Of a DNA stretch of 64,000 bases, positions 28,132-36,928 are shown piece after piece. The position numbers and the translations under genes were made by a program. The stretch's first letter is position 1. The number at the start of each line of letters is the position of its first letter. The DNA lies in assembly GCA_963800255.1 (NCBI GenBank), contig CAWDAK010000001.1:113996-177995 (forward strand). The letters are read 5' to 3'. Origin of the DNA: DATFVA01 sp963800255 (lineage in GTDB: Bacteria; Bacteroidota; Ignavibacteria; Ignavibacteriales; Ignavibacteriaceae). Under the pieces are notes generated by a model. That model did not search any database. It saw only the letters and a list, made by a program, of their open reading frames with translations, and was not told the DNA's origin.

Positions 28132-30522
28132 TTCATCAGGCACATTTTACGGGAAATTGTCTTTCCTCCGGCCCTAAGTACATATAAATATATCCCGCTT
28201 GAAAGGTTTCTGCCGTCGAAGACCACATTATAATCTCCCGGTGATTTGTCTTCATTTAAAAGGGTTTTAATTTCATTTCCCAGGACATCGTATACCTTTA
28301 AAGTCACGGGTCCCGATTGTGCAGCATGAAATTTTATATGTGTTGAAGGATTAAAAGGATTGGGATAATTATTCATCAACTCATAGCTTTCCACGGGAGA
28401 AGACTCACTCCTGACCCCGGTGAAATCGGGTACAAAGCCTATAGCATCAAGCATAGGCTGAATCTCCGGGTTAGCCATAAAGTTATTCCAGAGAAGCTGT
28501 GTTCTGTAGTTCTCAATCATAATTATAATAGGGCCTTCATCGATTGCAAGGTAGCTTGGGGCATACCAATTTTGACTAAGATTGAATGCATCTTTGAATC
28601 CATATGTACCCCATAGGTTGTTCCCGTATTCATAGAAGAAACTTTTCATCGCCGCAATCGACTGATCGGGGGTATAAGGCATTGATGATAATGCCGCTGT
28701 AGGGGCAATTGTACCATTATCATTAGTAGGAGAAAAAGCATTGTACCCGAAGGGGCCATCGCTCGCTGTTAGTCCCCAGGTGTCTTCATCATAACCGGCA
28801 AAGTTCCCCGGATTATCGGCACAGTAAGACCAGTTGATAAGTGTCTGGTTCCTGTTATTTATAAAATAATTTGTGTAATCATCCTTTTTATTGCGTGGAT
28901 CAAACCCAAGGAAAGAATAGTGAACAAAAAATAAAGGACCTCCGTAAGGCCAGCCAACATAAAGCGGAATACCATAGTATGAATTTCCGTTAAGGTAATT
29001 GGGACTGCTAGCCCAACCGAGATGATATAAGGATGCCGGAACAGGATGCGTTGGTGATGCAATAGCCAGGAGATAAGTTATCATGGTTTCATTGGGACCC
29101 TGCAGCGGGAAGTTCATAATCCAGCCGTAATCGGGCGACCAGTGCCAGTAAAGGAAGTTGCCGTTATCTTTCCTGTACCAATCCCATTCAACACCTTCCC
29201 ATATATTGGTAATAAGGGTTCTGATTTGTGCTTCATCGGTGGTACTCTGACCGAAATACTGCCTTGCAGTAAGCAGCCCCTGAATAAGAAAAGCTGTCTC
29301 GACCAGATCTCCCCCGTCATCATATTGACTGAACGGAATTACATCACCTGTGGTTCCGTTAAGCCAGTGAGGATATGCGCCATGAAACCTGTCAGCCGAG
29401 TTCGTTAAAAAGTTAAGGATGGTGAGCATACGGTCAATACCCTGCTGCCTGGTTATATAACCTCTTTCAATTCCGACAAGTAAAGCCATTACACCAAACC
29501 CGGAGCCTCCGGAAGTAACAGTTTCATTATTTCCGTTGGAGCGGTCTCTGGCGAGTCCTGATACGGGATGAGCAAAGTCCCAGAAATATCTGAAAGTTGC
29601 CCGCTGGACTGAGTCGAGCAGTGCAGTATCAGGCAGAGAAGTTGTTGATGCTGTGACTGCTGCGCTCAGCTCAGATTCATTCAAACTTGAATCGAAAGAA
29701 GATAGCTTATAGCTGAATGTCTTAGGAGGAGCCCCTGTATGATCTGTAAATGAAGTATCAGCGGATGAAAGTGAAGCGATTAACTCAAAGTCTCCGCCGT
29801 CGGATTTATAAAGTCTGTAGCCCGCAAGATCATTCTCAGTATTTGGGGCCCAGGTAATGTCAATAACAGTATGGAATCCCAGTGCTGTTAAACCGGCAGG
29901 TACTGCAGGAGGAGTCGGCATCATTATCCTCTGCAGATTTCATCATCATTTCATCAAGGTAGATGGTCCTTATGTTTCCATCGGGATTGTTTTGTGCAAA
30001 GCCTATTCCTTTGATCTGAGTAAGATCCGCACTGCCTGGTGATTGGAAAAAATCATCCAGTGGAACAGAAACACGAATCCACTCATTTACAGGAATGACA
30101 TTAAGGTACTTGGACAGCGGCTGCCTGCCAGTCTGATTGTTGCTGACATCTTCCAGGAAGAGAGCCGGCAGAAAGGCAGAATCAATTTCCGCCAGGGCAA
30201 AAACCCGGAACGTGACGGAATCCTTTACAGTTGCATCATGGGAAGCAAAGCCGTCACTCCCGATACTTGCCTGCCAGTCGCCGTTGCCCGAAACCCACTT
30301 GAGTCTTAGTGCATTTAACCCGGAGTATTTTCTGGTGGCATCTACAGGCAGATTACCGCCGCTGGTTAGTATAACGACGCTTGGGGAGGAGTACTGGCCA
30401 TGACTGTAAGGATAGTAGCTGTTGTTAGGACTATCATTAAAAAATATGTAGGGCTGTGCGCTTAATGAACCACACCCTAATAAGACTAATATAAAAAACG
30501 TAAAAAGATTTCGATGTATCAT
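28128..30522 (-). pseudogene. T9SS-secreted GH144-type glucanase, frameshifted
   Basis: Two overlapping frames form one protein of about 795 residues. The 5' part (from 30522) gives a signal peptide and a carbohydrate-binding beta sandwich ending TIYLDEMMMKSAED. The 3' part gives an FN3 domain (PAVPAGLTALGFHTVIDITW), the glycoamylase/GH144 domain (LLDSVQRATFRYFWDFAHP to ENYRTQLLWNNFMANPE) and a T9SS sorting domain (NYPNPFNPSTHIKF to KMCLMK). Removing one T within 29914-29925 joins them in frame (AEDNEPTPPAVPAG). The sorting domain places the enzyme outside the cell, where it would make the first cut in the polysaccharide. Its paralogue downstream lacks that domain. No other defect was seen, so the break may be a sequence error. 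Confidence 0.82.
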
Positions 30523-30523
30523 A

Positions 30524-32373
30524 TTACTGTATTATATTTTTGTTCTTCATCCAGATGTCGTACCATCCTGTGTATTCCTCGGTATAAGGCACGGCATAAA
30601 TTTCGCCGCCGAATCCCATCTTCCTGGCCACTACCAGGTTCAGATAAATATCTTTAATATTATTAAGAACATTATCATAGATTTCAACACCGTATTTTGC
30701 TGCCAGCGCGGCATCATAGTTATTTATTTTACTTTGGAACTTCGACATCGTTATTTTGGCAATAAGTTGATCCTTAACCTCATCAAAGCTTTTGGTGTAG
30801 CTGGTGGTGTCCTCTTTTTTATCAATAACCTGAAAGATTGAATATCCCTCATCCAGCTTAAGGGGACCATAAACATCCCCGACATTCAAGTTGTGTAGCT
30901 ATCCTGCCTATTTCCCCATGCTGCGTCATATCAAAATAACCGAACTCACCTCCTTTATTCCGGAGTGAATCTCTTGTGGTGTACTTCTCTGCAAGCTCCC
31001 TGATGCTGACTCCCCGTGAGAGCTCGTTTAATACCGTTTCAGCCACACTGAGACTGTCAGTAAGCACTTCCGCAATATTAACGAGTGCAGGCATGGTCTC
31101 CCGCCAGTCATTTTGCTTATACACAGAAAATGCCTGCTCTTCAGATACTTTTATTGAGTCAAACATATTTATCTTAATCAATTTGGAGAGATAGGTATCT
31201 TCCCACATCCCGAGATCTTTTTTAACATCGGGATTATTCTCAAGTCCTTTGTTATAACCTTCACGCGCGAAAAGCTGATCCTCTATGAACTTACGTATGT
31301 AAGACGATAAAGATGACCTGATGCTTATCTCACTTATATCTCTTACAACTAATCCATCCTGGCTTAACTGGTATATAAAGAAGTCAGGCTTAACAGGATC
31401 CTCCTTAACCTTAATAAAAGTTTTATTTCGCAGTTTATCATCCATCTTATGAAGAGCTGAATATACCTCGTCACCCTTCAGGTAGTACTTGGTATTCTCT
31501 TCTCCTGCCGGGTTAAGCTGTCCGGGAACCTGTTTACCATACTTCTCATAAAATGCAGGAACAAATATTTTTATAAGCTCTTCAAAGATCTGCTTATCTG
31601 CTGTCACTCTGAAACCGCTAAGAAAACCACGGTAGTACTTAAGGTAATACTTATATTCCTCCCTTGTCTTCACTATCTTTTGAACCTCATCATTAACAGA
31701 TTCCGGATCTTTCAAATCGGTATTATTATCTTCTCTTAAAAGTTTTAAGATATAGTAGCCGTCGCCGGCCTGAACCGGAGATGTAAACTGACCATCTTTC
31801 AGACTGTAAAGTGAATCTTCAACAGGTTTCTCCATATCGCCGAAAGTAATTTTCTTAGGATTGTCTTTTTGCTCATTACGCAGTGAGAGTAGAGAGTCGA
31901 ATGACGCACCTTTTTTTAATCTGCTGTAGATATACCCGATCTCATCCCGGCTGCGGGAAAATATAAAGCCTACGGTAAGAGATTTTCTAATTCTTTTTAA
32001 GCCTTCAAGTATCTCGCGCAGAATCAACCGAAACTTTATTCTTTATTTCATCTTTGTAGAGCGCATCGCGAAGAAACATATTGCGCAAAGGCGTCATTAT
32101 CTTTTTGAAAGAATCCGTGGTATCAAATCCCTTCTCCCTGGCATCAAGTGAAAGGAGCTTTTCTGCTATTAGTTGTTTTAGGAATTCTTTCTTCGCGGCA
32201 AGCTGATCACTCTTTTGAAGCAGATTGGGATGGGCACTGAAATCAAAACGATCGCGGAACTCAGACTCGTAAATTTTAACAGGACCGACCCTGGCAACTA
32301 CCCTGTCCTGCTGGGCCGGAAGGTATGTGTTAACAATAATTAAAAGCGTGCATAATACAACAAGTAATCTCAT
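30524..32373 (-). pseudogene. SurA/parvulin-type peptidyl-prolyl isomerase, two frame breaks
   Basis: Three overlapping frames add up to one secreted chaperone of about 615 residues. The first gives the signal peptide and the SurA-like N-terminal domain (VVARVGPVKIYESEF). The second holds a parvulin domain (LTVGFIFSRSRDEI to GDGYYILKLL), a linker, and the start of a second parvulin domain. The third completes it (NVGDVYGPLKLDEGYSIFQV). Removing one T at 32022-32023 and one at 30888-30889 (coding strand T) restores the whole frame. Such proteins help outer-membrane and secreted beta-rich proteins fold in the periplasm. Its place among a TonB receptor, a PorV-like barrel and T9SS cargo suggests a dedicated foldase for this locus. 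Two breaks with otherwise normal sequence argue for sequence error or very recent decay. Confidence 0.8.
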
Positions 32374-32439
32374 TCAGGTTCACCAATTAATCGAAAACCG
32401 GCAGAACCTGCCTGCCGGTTTAGGTAATATTTAACTTTA

Positions 32440-33456
32440 CTAAAAATGAAGCCCCAGCGTAAATCTATGAGTTCCGTTCAGCCTTCCGTAATCAGCCCAG
32501 GCATAGTCAAAGCTCACTACTGATTCTCCTGCAAATCCAACTTTGGCCCCTGCACCCAGGACAAGCCCGCCTTCGGAATCTTTAAGGAACAGATCCCGGT
32601 AGCCGCCTCTTAACGCAAATGTATTAAGAAATTCCCATTCTCCGCCCACGTTTATTCTTTCATCATTATCGTTGGAATGCATTGCATCTGTGGAGACTAT
32701 AAACCTGTTCCACTGTGCAAAAGTAATTGAGTATGAAACACCAACCCTGAATAAAGTAGGCAGGCTATAGGAACCCATCCTTAAGCTTGCGGGAAGTTTG
32801 CTGTTATCTCCATGCTTGTTAGGATCAGCATCATAATTGAAGTAAACATCCCGGCCGTCATAGGAAGCCCGGGGACCAAAATTAGAAACACTGGCACCAA
32901 GCCTCAGCCCTTCAATTGAAGTCTGATACTGAACACCGAAATTAAAAGCAACGTCGCTCAAACTGGTATTGTAAATAGTCTCCTGCATATAATTAACTGC
33001 AATACCGGCTGATACTCTATCAGTTAATAATATTCCGTACGCGGCTCCCAGCGAAAGGTTGGTTACATCATAATATAACCCTGTGCCTTTTTCCTTCTCA
33101 ACTGTCCTTATTTCGATATCACCTGAACTTAATGAAGTAACCTGTACGGCAATTGTTCCAAGTCCTTCAACATTCAATGCTGCGGTTGCATAGCTGTATT
33201 TAATATCGGCAAGCCACTGGTTGTAAGTGAAGTCAACATTGATACCTGTAAGTTCGCCAAGGCTTGCGGGGTTATAAAAAGCAGCAGAGGCATCACCCGT
33301 AAGTGACGTACCGGCATTACCCAGGGCTACAAGTCTTGAGCAGGGTTCTATCTTAAGGAACTGGCCGATAGTTGTTCCGACTTTACTTTGTGCTGCAGCA
33401 CTTCCGGTGAACAAAAGCAGCATAAATATGACGGTAATTTTGTAGGTATTCTTCAT
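32440..33456 (-). CDS. PorV/PorQ-family outer-membrane protein
   Basis: A 338-residue protein with a signal peptide (ending GSAAAQ) and a FadL-like beta-barrel. The N-terminal stretch GQFLKIEPCSRLVALGNAGT and the following SAAFYNPASLGEL are hallmarks of the PorV/PorQ family. The barrel ends with an aromatic residue (TLGLHF), as needed for outer-membrane insertion. PorV carries T9SS cargo from the SprA translocon to the attachment machinery. Ignavibacteria encode many paralogues next to cargo genes, and here it lies 11 bases downstream of a large T9SS-type protein gene. It could therefore be a dedicated shuttle or surface partner for that protein rather than the housekeeping PorV. Confidence 0.87.
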   Translation of the reverse strand: MKNTYKITVIFMLLLFTGSAAAQSKVGTTIGQFLKIEPCSRLVALGNAGTSLTGDASAAFYNPASLGELTGINVDFTYNQWLADIKYSYATAALNVEGLGTIAVQVTSLSSGDIEIRTVEKEKGTGLYYDVTNLSLGAAYGILLTDRVSAGIAVNYMQETIYNTSLSDVAFNFGVQYQTSIEGLRLGASVSNFGPRASYDGRDVYFNYDADPNKHGDNSKLPASLRMGSYSLPTLFRVGVSYSITFAQWNRFIVSTDAMHSNDNDERINVGGEWEFLNTFALRGGYRDLFLKDSEGGLVLGAGAKVGFAGESVVSFDYAWADYGRLNGTHRFTLGLHF

Positions 33457-33467
33457 AGTTTCACCGC

Positions 33468-36400
33468 TTATTTAATAATTGCGAATTTGCCGATAAAATC
33501 ATCGGAGCCCGGAGTCTCGACATGGTATATATAAAGACCGGGAGCAACTTCAAGGTTATCTTTGGAACGCAGATTCCACGCAATATAATCCTGGAATCCG
33601 CCTTCGTGATGCAGCGTCTGCACCAGTTCACCTGTAACAGTATATATTCTTAAAGTTGAATTGATAGGCAGTGCCCTGAATTCAATTCTCCTGTCCCCTC
33701 TTCCCGACTGAGCGTAAGGCGACTGCTCAAAAGATGCTGCTCCAAGGTAAGGGTTAGGGACTACATAAGGTTTCTCATCAGCATATTCTGATTTCTGTTT
33801 TCCAAGGTCAATAAATGAGGAATCAGTTGTAAAGCTGAATACATCCTTTTCATTATATGGAACATTGATTGTTAACTGATATGCATCTCCTTCTGTAGGG
33901 AATATCGAGTTGGCATATTTAGGTCCATAAATAGTATCAACAGTTATTTTCCATACAGGAAGTGTCTGTCCCTGGGCATTTTTTCCTAATATTTCAATGT
34001 ATTCATTATTTCTGCTTAACGTACGGTTTCCGTCCGTATCAACAAACCGGAAGTCGGCCTGAAATTCTCCACCTGCCTTGGGCATTCCCATTATTTTAAA
34101 TTTGGAAGGAACTGCGGGTAACACTGCGGTTCCCTGGGAGGTATCAAGCACCTGATCTGAAAATACCAGCAGATAATCCGCAGGGTAGTTAGGACGTTTG
34201 GCATTAGTTGGTGTTGATGTTGCAGAAGCTCTGATATTTAAGACAAGGTTTGTACTGCTGCTGGGCAGGAAACCTGAATTAACAGAATCAGGTGACAGGT
34301 TACGGTCAGCGAATATCAACGGCAGCATTCCCATACCCACAGGGCCCTGTCCCAATGCTTTAAGATCGGTTCCTCCTACAAAAACTGTATCATTTCTTCC
34401 ACCTGTTACATCATACATCTGGTAGCTGGATGCCCTGATTGAATCCTGGGGCGATTCGAACCTTATTTCAAAAGTATGATCCTTTGGGATAAGATCAGGA
34501 TTAGGAATATCAATTGAAATTTCACCTGAACCATAGCCCTGGGTATGCTGGAGGTCGGAATAAGTTCCAGGTTTATAACCTGGAGCCTGATCGTTAGGAT
34601 AAACTATAACCACGTTCTTTGGAAGAATTATTCCTCCTCTAAGAGTCTGGTTAACAGATATAGCACTTTCAGACGGATAGATGTTTAGCTGCTCAATTCC
34701 TTTGTCATAAGATGTAACAGCATAAAAGTATCTCTGTCCGTTAATTGCAGTTGTATCTTTAAAATGATGCTGAATACCGGAGTCATTGCCGAGATAAAAC
34801 TCAAGTCCTTCAACAGCTATCTGGCTGTAGTCAAGTATACCATCATCAAGGTCATATACTGCCAGAGGTTTACCGGGACCTATAAGTCCGATACCCTGCG
34901 CATCATAAATAATCTGGGGATCAAGAAAACTCTCATCTGTGCTGCGGTAAATTTTATAACCTTCAAAATCATTGGTATTAGTTATAGGATCAAATGCATC
35001 CTCTGCAGCATTGTCCCACGTTAGATTAACAAAGCCATCGCCGGGATAAGCGTGCACAGTGGGCAGAGGAGGAGGAGTAGCAAACTGGTAATTTGCATTA
35101 TATATAGTTTGAACAATCTCGACGGTATTTCTCATCTGATGCAGATCAGCACCAAAAGCAAGTGCGAGGCTGAATCTTTCCGTTTTCCTTGTATCCAGAT
35201 AAAATGGTCCTGAAGCAAATAAGAAACCGATGTTATAGTTAACAACACTAGGCGCATCAAAGGGATTAGGACTAGTCCACAAATTGTAAAGTTTCTCCGG
35301 CCATTCATGAACATCAGTATAAAAAACAATATTATCAGTCTCACCAACGCCGCCGCCGCCAACTCTAATCCGGTTAAGTTTAAAACCTGTAAGCCCAATC
35401 TGGTCTGATTCATTTATATCTGTTTTATCAAAATTTGCTTCCCCGGCTGTAGGGATAGAGTCGTTTTCACCGGAATCACCCGTACCCCATACACCATCTC
35501 CGCCGGTATCATTATTTAGGGTCCAGTCCATATCTTCATCACCTGTCCACCAAATACCTCTCTGAAAAGCCGGGCGAAGTCTGAAGTTTGCATACCTGTT
35601 TAGCTTTAGCGTATCATAATTAGTAGTTACATAATTAAGGATTGCTTGAGTTCCAACTAATTTCTGTCCCGGTCCACCGTCTCTTTTTTCGTCAACAATT
35701 CCGTCATCATCATCGTCAATACCATTTACCGGGTTCCCCGGAGTTTCAAGGTACGCATATCCCAGGTAGCCTGTAGGACCAAACTGACCGTGGCCATTAT
35801 AATCCCATGTATAAACGAGATCCATTCCATTCGTTGTATCATAGTAGGCCGCATCATCATCGCTTTCATAAACAAGATCAAAAGGACTAAGAGAACCGCC
35901 TCCAACACCTGAGTCCATATATAAACCGAAAATCACATTATAATCATAAACGGTAGTTCCCTCATTAGATATATCATAATGCCAGAAGAGAACGTCCCTT
36001 GATTGGATATTTGCCCACTGGAAGCCTCTTTGTTCAACTCTCAGGGCCATTCCGCGTCGTGTACTGTCCCTGAAGTCAGGATAAAAATTCCATTTACTAT
36101 AGTAATTATCATCATATACACAAAAGCTTTCCTGGTCGGCATTAGGCTGCTTACCGAAATAGCCGTTCCAGCTTCCGCGCCAGCCCGGATCATCCGGATC
36201 TCCGGCTTTATCAGGCCAGCTGTCGGGCCAGGTTCTTGGATCATAGCTCACCGCGGGAGACCTTGCTACGTTAATTGTCGGATCAAGCTGCAGGTATCCG
36301 GGACGGGGATTGTACCTCTGCAGTCTCCCTGTTGCAGGGTTTACTTCTTCTCTCTCACGGTAGCCGGTCTGCATCATATAAAATGTCTGATACTGCCCGT

Positions 36401-36695
36401 TTATAAATTGCTGAAGCTTCGCTAATACGAAAGGCGTAACACCGTCGCTGTAATTTTCAAGCGATCCTTTCGGCCATTCCATGGAATGAAAAATTGTATA
36501 ATCGGGATCGGTCTGATAATCACCCACCATACCATAGTTATAAAATAAAGTACGGATTCTGTTTGCATCGTGGGTTCCCTGCCTTACATAGTCTTCGTTC
36601 CCCCTCTGATCAGGAGGGACTACATCGTAATACTGCTGAGCCCATGCAGCAGTCGCAAATAATAAGATAAGCAGCAAGCTTCTTAAAGCAATCAT
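33468..36695 (-). CDS. Large surface protein with T9SS-type C-terminus beside TonB receptor
   Basis: About 1,075 residues from ATG 36695, which begins a clear signal peptide (MIALRSLLLILLFATAAWAQ). The frame is open to 36923, but that extension is translated from decayed REP repeats. The N-terminal half has no family I recognise and includes FWHYDISNEGTTVYDYNVIFG and an acidic calcium-loop-like stretch, GIDDDDDGIVDE. An FN3-like domain (VNLTWDNAAED, FEGYKIYRS) comes next, then a beta-rich part, and a C-terminal T9SS-like domain (VVPNPYLGAASFEQSPYA to DDFIGKFAIIK). It lies between the TonB receptor gene (5 bases or more away) and the PorV-like gene. In the absence of SusD, it is a candidate surface glycan-binding partner of the receptor; that is inference. 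Confidence 0.7.
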   Translation of the reverse strand: MIALRSLLLILLFATAAWAQQYYDVVPPDQRGNEDYVRQGTHDANRIRTLFYNYGMVGDYQTDPDYTIFHSMEWPKGSLENYSDGVTPFVLAKLQQFINGQYQTFYMMQTGYREREEVNPATGRLQRYNPRPGYLQLDPTINVARSPAVSYDPRTWPDSWPDKAGDPDDPGWRGSWNGYFGKQPNADQESFCVYDDNYYSKWNFYPDFRDSTRRGMALRVEQRGFQWANIQSRDVLFWHYDISNEGTTVYDYNVIFGLYMDSGVGGGSLSPFDLVYESDDDAAYYDTTNGMDLVYTWDYNGHGQFGPTGYLGYAYLETPGNPVNGIDDDDDGIVDEKRDGGPGQKLVGTQAILNYVTTNYDTLKLNRYANFRLRPAFQRGIWWTGDEDMDWTLNNDTGGDGVWGTGDSGENDSIPTAGEANFDKTDINESDQIGLTGFKLNRIRVGGGGVGETDNIVFYTDVHEWPEKLYNLWTSPNPFDAPSVVNYNIGFLFASGPFYLDTRKTERFSLALAFGADLHQMRNTVEIVQTIYNANYQFATPPPLPTVHAYPGDGFVNLTWDNAAEDAFDPITNTNDFEGYKIYRSTDESFLDPQIIYDAQGIGLIGPGKPLAVYDLDDGILDYSQIAVEGLEFYLGNDSGIQHHFKDTTAINGQRYFYAVTSYDKGIEQLNIYPSESAISVNQTLRGGIILPKNVVIVYPNDQAPGYKPGTYSDLQHTQGYGSGEISIDIPNPDLIPKDHTFEIRFESPQDSIRASSYQMYDVTGGRNDTVFVGGTDLKALGQGPVGMGMLPLIFADRNLSPDSVNSGFLPSSSTNLVLNIRASATSTPTNAKRPNYPADYLLVFSDQVLDTSQGTAVLPAVPSKFKIMGMPKAGGEFQADFRFVDTDGNRTLSRNNEYIEILGKNAQGQTLPVWKITVDTIYGPKYANSIFPTEGDAYQLTINVPYNEKDVFSFTTDSSFIDLGKQKSEYADEKPYVVPNPYLGAASFEQSPYAQSGRGDRRIEFRALPINSTLRIYTVTGELVQTLHHEGGFQDYIAWNLRSKDNLEVAPGLYIYHVETPGSDDFIGKFAIIK

Positions 36696-36923
36696 TCCTA
36701 TTTTATTTTGGAATCGTTTCGTGCCTGTAATTCCAAATCTTTTCCGGAACACAGTACCTGATTCACGAATTAAATTGAGATCGCTTTTTCCTGCTGAAAC
36801 AGTGCAGGCTAAGTTTGGGACAACAGTTAAGTTCAGGTTGACCGCCCTTTGATGAGCAATGACAGACAAGTTCGGGATCATAACAAAGTTTTCTGTAATT
36901 CGATTAGTAATTTTATTTTCCAT
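36696..36923. repeat. Decayed REP-like units in the leader of the surface protein gene
   Basis: The plus strand contains CATTCCTATTTTATTTTGGAAT at 36693-36714 split across the start codon, then further weakened units near 36725-36745, 36755-36785 and a half unit (AAGTTCGGGATCAT) near 36870. All resemble the 26-base REP unit seen at 22.1 kb. The minus-strand reading frame happens to stay open across them and gives repeat-like residues rather than protein-like sequence. Confidence 0.55.
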
Positions 36924-36928
36924 AATTA

